A DNA stretch of 57,075 nucleotides, taken from NCBI GenBank assembly GCA_002687745.1, contig NZBE01000031.1:1-57075 (forward strand). The letters run 5' to 3'. This DNA is from Acidimicrobiaceae bacterium. GTDB lineage: Bacteria; Actinomycetota; Acidimicrobiia; Acidimicrobiales; MedAcidi-G1. Positions 46,186-55,172 of the stretch are shown in pieces. Made by a program: the position numbers and the translations under genes. Numbering within the stretch: position 1 is the stretch's first letter; every line of letters starts with the position of its first letter. The notes beneath the pieces are model-generated. The model had not been told where the DNA came from. It worked only from the letters and a program-made list of their open reading frames with translations, and made no database searches.

Positions 46186-47388
46186 TCAGGCGGCGGCCTT
46201 CTCCAGGATATGGACCCCACAGGACGAACCCAGGCCGATCACGTGCGCGAGGCCAACCCTGGCACCCTCGATCTGGCGGTCACCGGCCTCACCGCGTAGG
46301 TGGGTGGTCACCTCGAAGACATTGGCGACCCCGGTGGCGCCGATCGGGTGGCCCTTGGAGATGAGGCCGCCCGAGACGTTCACGGGGGTGGTGCCGTCGC
46401 GGAACGGCGCCCCTGAGTCGATGAAGTCTCCTGCACCACCCCGCTCGCAGAGGCCCAGGTTGTCGTAGTGGATGAGCTCGGCCGTGGCGAAGCAGTCATG
46501 CAGCTCCACGAGGTCCAGATCCTCGGGACCGATGCCGGCCTTCTCGTAGGCCTGGCTGGCGGCGTTGCGGGTGAGCGTGTTCACGTCGGGCTGGACCTGA
46601 CCGCTCTCCACCCAGGGGTCAGAGGTGAGCACCGACGCGGCGATGCGCACAGCCCTCTTCTGGACCCGCTTCGGCATCGAACGCAGGCGTTCCTCTGACA
46701 CGAGGACCGCCGCAGCCGCACCGTCGCCCGTCGGGCAGCACATCAGCAGGGTGTTCGGGTAGCTCTGCACCGGCGAACCCATGATCTCCTCGAGCGAGAA
46801 CTCCTTCTGGTACTGGGCCAGGGGGTTCAGGGTGGAGTGGAGGTGGTTCTTGTATGCAACCCTGGCGAACTGTTCAAAGCCGACGCCCTCGTTGTCGTAG
46901 GCGTACGCCATCCCCGCCTGGGCGAAGACACCCGGCATCGTCTCCGTACCGAGCACGCCGTCCACGGCAGTCACCGCTCCATAGCGGCCGGCTGGCTCGT
47001 AGACGTTGGCCTCCTCCTTGGAGCCGCCCCGCAGCAGGCCCATCTTCCCCATCTGTTCGACTCCGACCGCGAGCCCAATGGAGGCCTCGCCCGCCTTGAT
47101 GGCCATGTACACGGTGCGGATGGCCGTAGCTCCCGTTGCACAGGCGTTGGTGACGTTGAAGACCGGAATCCCGGTCTGGCCGATCTGCTTCTGGATGCGC
47201 TGGCCCATGCTGGTGTTGGCCTGGAACAGGGTGCCGGCAGCCATCACGTCCATGTCCTGCACGGTCACCCCAGCGTCGGCGAATGCCTCAAGGCACACCT
47301 TTGCCCCGAGGTCCACCGCGTCGAGCTCGGGGTACCGCCCGAACCGGGTCATGCTGGTTCCAAGTACCCAGACTGAGTCACCTGCCAT
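46186..47388 (-). CDS. Thiolase family protein (SCP2/lipid-transfer thiolase type)
   Basis: A 400-residue thiolase-fold protein. The nucleophilic Cys is in FNVTNACATGATAI. The second half has LVELHDCFATAELI and GGLISKGHPIGATG in place of the classical biosynthetic motifs, which marks the SCP-x/non-specific lipid transfer branch, often involved in sterol or acyl-CoA side-chain degradation. An AAAGGA site precedes the ATG. The DUF35 gene upstream is its usual partner. The exact substrate is unknown. Confidence 0.88.
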   Translation of the reverse strand: MAGDSVWVLGTSMTRFGRYPELDAVDLGAKVCLEAFADAGVTVQDMDVMAAGTLFQANTSMGQRIQKQIGQTGIPVFNVTNACATGATAIRTVYMAIKAGEASIGLAVGVEQMGKMGLLRGGSKEEANVYEPAGRYGAVTAVDGVLGTETMPGVFAQAGMAYAYDNEGVGFEQFARVAYKNHLHSTLNPLAQYQKEFSLEEIMGSPVQSYPNTLLMCCPTGDGAAAAVLVSEERLRSMPKRVQKRAVRIAASVLTSDPWVESGQVQPDVNTLTRNAASQAYEKAGIGPEDLDLVELHDCFATAELIHYDNLGLCERGGAGDFIDSGAPFRDGTTPVNVSGGLISKGHPIGATGVANVFEVTTHLRGEAGDRQIEGARVGLAHVIGLGSSCGVHILEKAAA

Positions 47389-47443
47389 TGAACCGTCCTT
47401 TCGCTGAGTTCATATGTCTGACCGTGTCTGCTCTGTTGACATC

Positions 47444-47845
47444 TCAGACCGGCCGGTAGCCGAAGGCCACGCACTCGGTTCCGGCGTCATCGGTACCCGC
47501 CACGTAGGTCGCCAGGCGCACCTTCATTCCCAACTTCACGTGCTCCGGGTCAGGTGGGCAGTCCACGATGTTGGAGCGGACGGTGGTCCCGTCTTCAGTC
47601 TCGACAAGCGCCGACACGTACGGAACGGGAATGCCCGGCGCCGCCCTGTGGACGATGCTGAACGAGCGGAGCACCCCGCGGTTCGAGACCCGGGCGTTGT
47701 TGAACTCGACCCTGCCACACCTGGCGCAGGCGTTGCGCCGGTCGAAGTACCTGGCACCGCAGTTTCCACACTCGCTGGCACGCAGGTACGGGCGAACCCC
47801 GATCCGGAGGTAGTCGACAATCGGTACCTGCTGGGTGCTGGCCAT
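47444..47845 (-). CDS. DUF35 zinc-ribbon/OB-fold protein, thiolase partner
   Basis: A 133-residue protein. The N-terminal rubredoxin-like zinc ribbon has CGNC and CARC. It is followed by an OB fold (VLRSFSIVHRAAPGIPVPYVSALVE). Such proteins form complexes with SCP2-type thiolases and thiolase-like aldolases and may bind acyl-CoA. GGAGAAG precedes the ATG, and the thiolase follows after 55 nt. Confidence 0.9.
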   Translation of the reverse strand: MASTQQVPIVDYLRIGVRPYLRASECGNCGARYFDRRNACARCGRVEFNNARVSNRGVLRSFSIVHRAAPGIPVPYVSALVETEDGTTVRSNIVDCPPDPEHVKLGMKVRLATYVAGTDDAGTECVAFGYRPV

Positions 47846-47927
47846 TGCTTCTCCGTATCGAGAGCTCGAGGTTGCGGGTGGTTCGCCGGAACCCTAATCG
47901 TGGCAGCCGGTCAGGCCAGAGTCGGAG

Positions 47928-48533
47928 CTACCAGCGGCCGTGGTGCACGACGGAGGCGGCTGGCCGCCTGGGCCGGGACGCCGAGGTGCTCGGTCGTTGG
48001 GCATCCCTGTCCGGGTGCCCAATGGCTATGGCGCCCGGCGACCGGGCGCTTCCCGGCACCTCAAACCGCTCCCGCACGGCTTCCTCGTTGCCGAACAGGC
48101 CGAAGAAGCAGGAGCCGAGGCCCTCTTCGACTACCAGCAACTGGAGAGCCATTGCGGCAAATGCCGCATCGGTCAGCCAGTAGGGAACGGGCCAGTCGGC
48201 CATGTCTCCACCCAGGCCGCTTGCTGCCTTGTCGTCCTCGCTGTACCTGTCGAGGTAGACCTCCGGCAGTCCGAACGGGATGACGATGCCGGGGGCTGAC
48301 AGCAGGCCCGGCCAGGGAAAGCTCCGGCGCTTCTCCGGGGCGAGCGTCGATCCCCAGAACGCCGCAACCTCGTCGGGCCCTTCCAGTACAAGGAACTCGA
48401 CTCCCTGACAGTTCCCGGCGGTCGGGGTTCGTCGTGCCCGCTCCAGGAGGCTGTCGAGCACGCCGGCGGCCAGCGGCTCACGGGTGAAGGTACGGCAGGT
48501 TCTTCTCGCCGCCAGAGCCTCGTTGACCGACAT
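47928..48533 (-). CDS. Nitroreductase-family flavoprotein
   Basis: A protein of about 201 residues with the FMN-binding start AARRTCRTFTREPL, SxxNxQ-like TAGNCQGVEFLVL, and a C-terminal half with AAMALQLLVVEEGLGSCFFGLFG, typical of NAD(P)H nitroreductases. The ATG at 48533 is preferred; a start at 48596 would overlap the upstream gene. The C-terminal 30 residues are basic and unusual. Substrate unknown. Confidence 0.82.
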   Translation of the reverse strand: MSVNEALAARRTCRTFTREPLAAGVLDSLLERARRTPTAGNCQGVEFLVLEGPDEVAAFWGSTLAPEKRRSFPWPGLLSAPGIVIPFGLPEVYLDRYSEDDKAASGLGGDMADWPVPYWLTDAAFAAMALQLLVVEEGLGSCFFGLFGNEEAVRERFEVPGSARSPGAIAIGHPDRDAQRPSTSASRPRRPAASVVHHGRW

Positions 48534-48559
48534 GTCGCCGACCGGCCTGGGAGGCCGGC

Positions 48560-49228
48560 TCAGAGGAGTTTCTCGAGGCTTTCGGCCATCGCCCATCCGC
48601 AGGCAACCAGGACATCGCCACGCTCATGGTCGAGATCCCCGAAGTAGGCGGCGACATCCGGGTCGATCTTCTCGGGTGTGAGGCTTGCATGGTCGAACAC
48701 ACATGGCTGGCTGTCACATCCGGAGGCGAGAAAGGCGCGTTCGTTGTAGGACAGCGACGACATTCCGAACCTCTTGACGAAGCGCCGCCCCCATGCACGT
48801 TCCTCGCCGGCGGCCTTGTGGCCGGGGCGGGGCACGACGTCTACAAGCGTACGGTAGGCCTCAAAGCCGGAAGGATCGTTGAAACGGGCTCCCACGACGA
48901 CATCCTCGTCGGGGAATGCCAGAGCAGCCCTTCTGAGCTTCTCGGCCATCACCGCACGCAGAACCGTGTCGCGCCTGCTTGTTCGGCGAATCGAGGCCAA
49001 CCCGATAATCACACTCGGGGTGCCACCGATGCGCTCGAGGGTGCAGAAGGCAAAGCCCTTCAGGTGCCCGCCCTCACGGGCGGTGGTCACCAGGACCCAT
49101 TCCTCGGTCTGCTTTGACAACAGGCCGATTCCGAACGGGTTCGGCCCGGAAGCTGAGAGATCAGCCATCTCCTCGATCTCGGCATCGCCGAGCATCGTGC
49201 AATCCTTGGTCTCAACCTCGATTGCCAT
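48560..49228 (-). CDS. Hypothetical protein, possibly GNAT-like
   Basis: A 222-residue protein that I do not recognise. The central part (LKGFAFCTLERIGGTPSVII, then GLASIRRTSRRDTVLRAVMA) has the strand-loop-helix look of an acetyltransferase core, but the acetyl-CoA loop is not canonical. The C-terminal region has Cys (SGCDSQPCVFDHAS) and a helical acidic end. The ATG at 49228 has GGGAG close upstream. It precedes the nitroreductase on the same strand. Confidence 0.6.
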   Translation of the reverse strand: MAIEVETKDCTMLGDAEIEEMADLSASGPNPFGIGLLSKQTEEWVLVTTAREGGHLKGFAFCTLERIGGTPSVIIGLASIRRTSRRDTVLRAVMAEKLRRAALAFPDEDVVVGARFNDPSGFEAYRTLVDVVPRPGHKAAGEERAWGRRFVKRFGMSSLSYNERAFLASGCDSQPCVFDHASLTPEKIDPDVAAYFGDLDHERGDVLVACGWAMAESLEKLL

Positions 49229-49391
49229 CGACTCCCGGCCCCTCGCTAGCTGATTGTCATGCCGACCTTCTTGTCCGGCCTGCACCGGGCAATTACAGCG
49301 GACACCCGGCCGGATTCGCAAGCCGAACGCCCCTCCATCCTGCCGGAGCACTGCCGCTATCCCAACCCTGTCCTACCTGACAACCTGCTCT
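49229..49391. other. Intergenic region between dnaE and the unknown gene
   Basis: 163 bp. I see no gene, hairpin or clear promoter beyond a weak TAGCGA near 49244. Confidence 0.3.
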
Positions 49392-52300
49392 TCAGCCGGT
49401 CAGAACCGATTCTGCCCCCAGCAACACCCTGATCTCGGCGACGAGACCGCCCGCCGGATCCACGTTGAACTCTGCCGGAAGGCTGAGCACGTGCCTGTCT
49501 CCGAGGTGTAGGAACACCTCGGAATCACCGGGGTGGGAGTTCAAGAGGGTCTTCAACTCGTCGATCGCACCCTCGCCGACCTGTTCGAGCGGCAGCCTGA
49601 TTCGCACCGGCTTTGCGACCCCGATACCCGAGGTGTCGAACACCTCCACCTCCATGCAGATCAACTTCGGGGAATCCTCCCTGGTGTCGAGTCGAGCCTT
49701 CAACAGGACCACGGCATCATCAAGCAGCTTGTGTCCGTGCTCCGTCATGGTCTTCGGAAACACCATCACCTCTATAGACCCCTCTAGGTCCTCAAGATCA
49801 AAGACCGCCATGAGTTCACCGCGACGGGTCCACTTCTTGTTGAGGTTCGTGACCACCCCACCGACAGTCCGGAACATGCCGTCCTCGGCCTCTCGGAGTT
49901 CCGCGATGCTCGTGTCGGTTCGCCGGCGGAGTGCCCCCTCGTAGCCGCGCAGCGGATGATCCGACACGTAGAGGCCCAGCATTTCCTTTTCGAAGGCCAG
50001 GCGGGTCGACTTGTCGAACTCGAGGTCGGCGATCTCGGCCCTTTCGTCAAAGGATGGTCCGGTTTCATCTGTGCCGAACAACGACATGACCCCCATGTCA
50101 TGTTCCCTGCGGCGTGCCAGGGTGTGGTCGATGATCTGCTCGTGGGCATGGAGTAGCCCCTGGCGCGCGTGACCAAGGCTGTCAAAGGACCCCGCCTTGA
50201 TCAACGACTCGACCGTTCGCTTGTTCAGGACCCCCATGTCGCAGCGTTCAACGAAGTCGTAGAAGTCCGTGAACGGACCCGAGGCGTCACGCTCCGCCTC
50301 GATGAGTTCCACAAGGCCGGAGCCGACGTTGCGCACGGCCGAGAGGCCGAACACGATCTGGCCAGGGCCTCCAGCATCTCCGCCCGGCACGGGATTGAAA
50401 TCTGAACGGGCCCTGTTGATATCGGGTACCACCACCTCGATCCCCAGTATCCGGCATTCGTTGAGGTAGACCCCCGCCTTGTCGAGGTTCGACTTGACGC
50501 TGGTCAGCAGCGCTGCCATGTACTCAACCGGGTAGTGGGCCTTGAGGTAGGCGATCTGATATGCGATCAGGCCATAGCCGTAGGCATGGCTCTTGTTGAA
50601 GGCGTAGTCGGCGAACTGCTCGATTATGTCGAACAACTCCTCGCCCAGGGCACTCCCGTAGCCGGTCGCCTCGCAACCGCTGATGAAACCGTCGCGCTCC
50701 TGCTGCATCATCTCGCGGATCTTCTTTCCGCAGGCCTTGCGAAGGTTGTCGGCCTGTGCAAGCGAGTAGCCGGCGAACTTCTGTGCCACCCGCATCACGG
50801 ACTCCTGGTAGACCATCAGGCCGTAGGTGTCTGCGAGTATCTCCTCAGCGTCGGGGTGGATGTAGGTAACCGCCTGCCGACCGTTCTTGCGGTCTGCGTA
50901 GTCGTTGTGCATGTTGGCGGCCATGGGACCTGGCCTGTAGAGGCCGACGAGAGCAGCCACGTCCTCGAAGCTGGAGGGTGCAAGGGAGCGCATCAGGGTA
51001 CGCATCGGCCCCGATTCCAGCTGGAACACACCGATCGAGTCTCCCCTTGACAACAGGTCGAATGTGGGTCGGTCCTCGAGGTCCACGGCATCGATGTCGA
51101 CCTCTGTCCCACTGGTGCGCCTGATCAGGTCGAGCGTGTCGGTTATGACGTCCAGGTTGCGCAGGCCCAGGAAGTCCATCTTCAGAAGACCCAGATCCTC
51201 GACCCCGTGCATCTCGTACTGGGTTACGACCGGAGCCTCCTCGGGAGACTGGCCAGACTCGGGCTTGCGCTGGATCGGGAGGTAGTCGGTGAGCGGTTCC
51301 TTGGTGATCACCACTGCAGCAGCGTGGATGCCGTCCTGGCGGCGTAGACCCTCAAGGCCCTTGGCGACGTCCACAACAGCCTTGACATCGGAGTCGGTGT
51401 CGTACATCTCGCGCAGGTCGGCTGCCGCCTTGTAGCCGTCCCTGTGCTTTTCGGTCTCCTCCAGACATGCTCCGAGAGGCGTGTCCCGACCCATCACGAG
51501 TGGCGGCATGGCCTTGGCGATCTTGTCGCCTACTGCATACGGGTAGCCGAGCACCCGGGCTGCGTCCCTGACGGCTGCCCGTGCCTTGATCTGGGAGAAC
51601 GTGACTATCTGGGCCACGTGGTCCCGGCCGTACTTCTCGGCCGCGTACCGGATCAACTCGTCGCGGTGCCTTGAGTCGAAGTCCATGTCGATGTCGGGCA
51701 TCGAACTACGGCTGGGGTTCAAGAACCGTTCGAACAGGAGGTCGTAGCGAATCGGGTCCAGGTCGGTGATCCACAGGCAGTAGGCGACAGCGCAGCCGGT
51801 TGCACTCCCACGCCCCGGACCGACCCTGATGTCGCTGTCCCTCGCGTACCTGATCAGATCCCAGGTGATGAGGAAGTAGGAGGAGAAGCCCATGTCGCGG
51901 ATGGTGCGCAACTCAAAGGCCAGGCGGTCAACCACGTGGTCTGGAAGCTCTGAGCCCCAACGCCGCCGGGCACCCTCGAATGTGAGGTGCTCCAGATAGG
52001 CATCGTGGTCGTCGAACTCGGATGGAATCGGAAAGTCGGGCAGCTGCGGACTGCCGAACTCGATCTCCACCTCGGAGCGTTCAGCGATCCAGAGGGTGTT
52101 GTCACATGCGTCGGGCAGTTCGCGAAACAGGTTCCGCATCTCGTGCGCGCTCTTCAGGTAGTGCTGATCGCCGCTGAACCTGAAGCGGTCCGGATCGCTC
52201 ACCAGCGATCCGGTCTGCACACACAGGAGCGCGTCGTGGGCGACCGCATCGTCTTGATGTGTGTAGTGGCTGTCGTTGGTGGCCAGCAGCGGGGCGTTGA

Positions 52301-52931
52301 GCTCCCTTGCGATCCTGATCAGCTGGGGGTTGGTCCGGTGCTGTTCAGGAATCCCCTGGTCCTGGAGTTCTACAAAGAGGTTGTCCCTTCCGAAGATCTC
52401 CTGAAAGCGGGCCGCCTTGGCCAGGGCCTCGTTGTAGTTGTCGCGCAGAAGAGACTGCAGCACATGCCCGCCCAGGCAGCCGGTGGTTGCGATGACGCCT
52501 TCGCTGTGGTCGGCAAGCACCTCCCAGTCGACACGCGGCTTGTAGTAGTAGCCCTCCATGAACGCCCGGCTGGCAACCTGAATGAGGTTCCTGTAACCGG
52601 TGTTGTTCTCGGCCAACATCGTCAGGTGGTACATGAGCTTCCGCCCACCGTCGGTCTCGCCACCGGAGTCGTCGACCCTGCCCCGCCTCGAGGGCCGTTC
52701 TGTGCGGTGCTCGTGGGCCATGTAGGCCTCGGTGCCGATGATGGGCTTGATGCCCTGAGCCCTGCAGGCCCTGTAGAAGTCGAGGACCCCGTACATGTTG
52801 CCGTGGTCGGTGATTCCGAGTGCTGTCTGGCCGTCGGCGACAGCAGCAGAAACGAGGTCGTCGACCCTTGCTGCTCCGTCCAGCATTGAAAACTCCGTGT
52901 GGACGTGGAGGTGGGTGAAGTCGGCGCTCAC
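49392..52931 (-). CDS. dnaE: DNA polymerase III alpha subunit, DnaE type
   Basis: A 1179-residue replicative polymerase. The N-terminal PHP domain begins HLHVHTEFSMLDGA and has GITDHGNMYG. The palm carries the catalytic aspartates in SSMPDIDMDFD, preceded by GPGRGSATGC. Finger and thumb motifs (FQLESGPMR, GLYRPGPM, FNKSHAYGYGLIAYQ) follow. The C-terminal OB domain (about 1000-1090) is present. The GTG has a TAGTGG 6 nt upstream, a weak leaderless box. The size and motifs fit DnaE1, the main replicase. Confidence 0.96.
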   Translation of the reverse strand: MSADFTHLHVHTEFSMLDGAARVDDLVSAAVADGQTALGITDHGNMYGVLDFYRACRAQGIKPIIGTEAYMAHEHRTERPSRRGRVDDSGGETDGGRKLMYHLTMLAENNTGYRNLIQVASRAFMEGYYYKPRVDWEVLADHSEGVIATTGCLGGHVLQSLLRDNYNEALAKAARFQEIFGRDNLFVELQDQGIPEQHRTNPQLIRIARELNAPLLATNDSHYTHQDDAVAHDALLCVQTGSLVSDPDRFRFSGDQHYLKSAHEMRNLFRELPDACDNTLWIAERSEVEIEFGSPQLPDFPIPSEFDDHDAYLEHLTFEGARRRWGSELPDHVVDRLAFELRTIRDMGFSSYFLITWDLIRYARDSDIRVGPGRGSATGCAVAYCLWITDLDPIRYDLLFERFLNPSRSSMPDIDMDFDSRHRDELIRYAAEKYGRDHVAQIVTFSQIKARAAVRDAARVLGYPYAVGDKIAKAMPPLVMGRDTPLGACLEETEKHRDGYKAAADLREMYDTDSDVKAVVDVAKGLEGLRRQDGIHAAAVVITKEPLTDYLPIQRKPESGQSPEEAPVVTQYEMHGVEDLGLLKMDFLGLRNLDVITDTLDLIRRTSGTEVDIDAVDLEDRPTFDLLSRGDSIGVFQLESGPMRTLMRSLAPSSFEDVAALVGLYRPGPMAANMHNDYADRKNGRQAVTYIHPDAEEILADTYGLMVYQESVMRVAQKFAGYSLAQADNLRKACGKKIREMMQQERDGFISGCEATGYGSALGEELFDIIEQFADYAFNKSHAYGYGLIAYQIAYLKAHYPVEYMAALLTSVKSNLDKAGVYLNECRILGIEVVVPDINRARSDFNPVPGGDAGGPGQIVFGLSAVRNVGSGLVELIEAERDASGPFTDFYDFVERCDMGVLNKRTVESLIKAGSFDSLGHARQGLLHAHEQIIDHTLARRREHDMGVMSLFGTDETGPSFDERAEIADLEFDKSTRLAFEKEMLGLYVSDHPLRGYEGALRRRTDTSIAELREAEDGMFRTVGGVVTNLNKKWTRRGELMAVFDLEDLEGSIEVMVFPKTMTEHGHKLLDDAVVLLKARLDTREDSPKLICMEVEVFDTSGIGVAKPVRIRLPLEQVGEGAIDELKTLLNSHPGDSEVFLHLGDRHVLSLPAEFNVDPAGGLVAEIRVLLGAESVLTG

Positions 52932-52997
52932 CTCACACCACTACCGGCGGGAACCGGGGCAACGCGTGTGCAGACCGCCATCTGGAGACCGCCGTCA

Positions 52998-53507
52998 TCA
53001 GATATAGGTCCCCGGGCGGGGTTCGCTTCCAGGCCCACGATTCGGCATCGGCTGCGGATTTCCGGGCCCCAGTTGATCGTGGCGCATTCCGGCCAACTGC
53101 TGCTGGGCCGCCATCTGCTGGGCGAACAGGGTTGCCTGAATGCCCTGGATGAGTCCCTCGAGCCAACCGACCAGCTGTGCCTGCGCTATTCGAAGTTCGT
53201 CGGTACTGGGCGCCACACCTTCACCGAAGGGCAGGATCAGGCGATCCAACTCGCTGCTCAACTCTTCGGAGAGGGCTGATCCCAACTCGTCGACCGAGGT
53301 CTCGAAGATCCCCCTCAGACGTCCTCGGCTTGCCTCGTCAAGAGACGACGCCCGCACCTCCTCGAGCAACTGTCGCATCATCGTTCCGACGCGCATGACC
53401 TTGGCCGGCTGTCCAATGGCACTGTCGGTGCGCTCGTCGTCATCTGGTACGGCGTCGCCAGGCGCCGTCGTCATCACCTCTGGTTCCAGTGCATCCTGAT
53501 GTTCCAT
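52998..53507 (-). CDS. bpa: Bacterial proteasome activator Bpa
   Basis: A 169-residue protein of the DUF2587/Bpa family, a ring-forming ATP-independent activator of the 20S proteasome. The helical core matches closely: VGTMMRQLLEEVRASSLDEA, LSSELDRLILPF and the hallmark ELRIAQAQLVGWLEGLIQGIQ, then LFAQQMAAQQQL. The C-terminus ends GTYI where mycobacterial Bpa has GQYL; this tail docks into the proteasome. The ATG at 53507 is preferred; GTG at 53537 is 5 nt from a TAGAGT box. Proteasome genes are not in the window. Confidence 0.88.
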   Translation of the reverse strand: MEHQDALEPEVMTTAPGDAVPDDDERTDSAIGQPAKVMRVGTMMRQLLEEVRASSLDEASRGRLRGIFETSVDELGSALSEELSSELDRLILPFGEGVAPSTDELRIAQAQLVGWLEGLIQGIQATLFAQQMAAQQQLAGMRHDQLGPGNPQPMPNRGPGSEPRPGTYI

Positions 53508-53564
53508 CGACCTGCCACCACACTCGCTTCCGGGCACTGCTGACTCTAGGCCCGGCGCCACCGG

Positions 53565-54668
53565 TCAGACGACCGCCCCCAGCGCAGGCACGAGCATCTC
53601 GTCGGGGGTGAGGGATCCGTGCCTTCCGATCAACTGGAACGGCATGACCTCTGCCCGGTCAACGAATCCCACGCCCTCGCTGGCCAGCACCGCGACATCA
53701 CCGAGTCGGCCACGCGCCGCCTCGGTGACAACCGGGCCCAGCCAACCTGTGTCTACGACCTCGTTGGCAGTACGAACCCAGGCAACCTCCCCGAAGGCCT
53801 CACGAGCCGCTACCAGCAACTCCGCTGCGGCACCGGGTCTTGCATGAAGCCACCTGAACCGCGCCTCACCGCTCTGCCCCGCAAGAAGTGTCGTCACCTC
53901 GGCAGGCAGGTCAATCATGGACTCGCCGACGTGGACCTGTCCGTGGTCTGCGGTCACCATCACCGCTGTTCCGGTCGGGAGTCGGCCAGACAGGTCGGCG
54001 ATCATCTTGTCGCACTCGGCCAGCTCGCTGTCGTACCTGTCGGCGAGACCGAACTCGTGAGCCGTGTGGTCGATTCCGTCCCAGTAGGCGTAGATGAACG
54101 GCTCGCCCACTGATGCCAGGCTGACAACATTGTCCACGAAGCCCTCCCGGTCATTGAACCCGGCCAGTCTGGCGCCGGCCAGATGGGCCCTGGTGAATCC
54201 GGAGTCTGCAAATGCACTCCATGTGACAACCGGTGGCCTCTGGGAACCGAAACAGTCGACTGGCTGAATGGCCGCCGGGGCGTGCCTTGTACGGGCATCA
54301 CCATCTGCGGTGTTCCAGCGGAGCGTGTTCAACACCCCATCGGACACGGCGATCCGGTAGCCGAGCAGCCCGTGCTCGCCAGGAGGTCGACCCGTGGAGA
54401 TCGATGTGAGGGCTGCGGCCGTCGTGCTGGGGGCCACCGTGGTAATCGATCCTCCGTCCATCGCCGCCAGGGTGGGTGCAACTCCTGTTCGGGCCTCGAG
54501 TTGGTTCCAGCCGAGCCCGTCCAGAACAACGAGGACCACCCTGTCGGCCGCCAGGACCGCAGCTGGAATCCAGTCAGGCTGCTCCGTGCCCTCGAGTAGG
54601 GCGGGCACGAGGTGGGTTACACACGCATTGTGGTAGTCGGGGGCCAGCGGGAGCGCACGTTCGTTCAT
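53565..54668 (-). CDS. Alkaline-phosphatase-superfamily phosphodiesterase / nucleotide pyrophosphatase
   Basis: A 367-residue protein of the AP/NPP fold. Metal ligands are visible as VVLDGLGWN (Asp), the nucleophile loop VAPSTTAAALTSI, and YWDGIDHTAHEFG and TADHGQVHV (Asp/His pairs). The substrate, probably a phosphodiester or nucleotide, is not known. The ATG at 54668 is chosen; TACGGT lies 10 nt upstream. It is divergent from the Rrf2 regulator, with 48 bp between starts. Confidence 0.85.
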   Translation of the reverse strand: MNERALPLAPDYHNACVTHLVPALLEGTEQPDWIPAAVLAADRVVLVVLDGLGWNQLEARTGVAPTLAAMDGGSITTVAPSTTAAALTSISTGRPPGEHGLLGYRIAVSDGVLNTLRWNTADGDARTRHAPAAIQPVDCFGSQRPPVVTWSAFADSGFTRAHLAGARLAGFNDREGFVDNVVSLASVGEPFIYAYWDGIDHTAHEFGLADRYDSELAECDKMIADLSGRLPTGTAVMVTADHGQVHVGESMIDLPAEVTTLLAGQSGEARFRWLHARPGAAAELLVAAREAFGEVAWVRTANEVVDTGWLGPVVTEAARGRLGDVAVLASEGVGFVDRAEVMPFQLIGRHGSLTPDEMLVPALGAVV

Positions 54669-54702
54669 GGGGCCCACGACCGTACCGCGAGGCGGGGCCG
54701 TC

Positions 54703-54708
54703 TAGGAT
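54703..54708 (+). promoter_or_regulatory. -10 box of leaderless Rrf2 gene
   Basis: TAGGAT, 8 nt before the GTG at 54717. It is close to the start of the divergent phosphodiesterase gene. Confidence 0.45.
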
Positions 54709-54716
54709 CGCTGTCC

Positions 54717-55157
54717 GTGAAGGTCTCGACCCGTGGCGACTATGCAAGCCGAGCTCTGCTGTCCCTGGCTCTCCACGGCGACGGACAGACCCCCCGGTCG
54801 GTTCGCGACATCGCCGATGGAACAGACCTCCCCCAGCCCTACCTCGAGCAGATCCTGCTGGCTCTCAAGGGTGCCGGAATTGTGCGTTCCAGGCGTGGCG
54901 TAGGCGGCGGATACGTCCTGTCCCGGGAGCCCGGGGAGATCCTGTTGTCCCAGATTGTCTCGGCTGTGGACGGGCCGATTGTCGCGGGTGACTTCACCGA
55001 TCCCCACACCGATGGCGCCTGCGACCACGAGGGCCAGTGTGTTCTTCTCTCGATCTGGGCCAGTGCCGGCGTCCACATGCGCGAATACCTGGATTCGTTC
55101 ACGCTCGACGATATTGCCCGCATGGCCCGGGGGGAGACCGGCTGGCCCGGCACCTGA
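54717..55157 (+). CDS. Rrf2-family transcriptional regulator
   Basis: A 146-residue winged-helix repressor. YASRALLSLALHGDG and SVRDIADGTDLPQPYLEQIL form the helix-turn-helix, with the wing GIVRSRRGVGGGYVLSREP. In Fe-S members three Cys (C-x5-C-x5-C) bind the cluster; here only two remain (CDHEGQC), and the third position is Trp. It may bind a cluster differently or sense something else. The GTG at 54717 has TAGGAT 8 nt upstream. Confidence 0.9.
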   Translation: MKVSTRGDYASRALLSLALHGDGQTPRSVRDIADGTDLPQPYLEQILLALKGAGIVRSRRGVGGGYVLSREPGEILLSQIVSAVDGPIVAGDFTDPHTDGACDHEGQCVLLSIWASAGVHMREYLDSFTLDDIARMARGETGWPGT

Positions 55158-55172
55158 GGCTCCCCCACCCGG

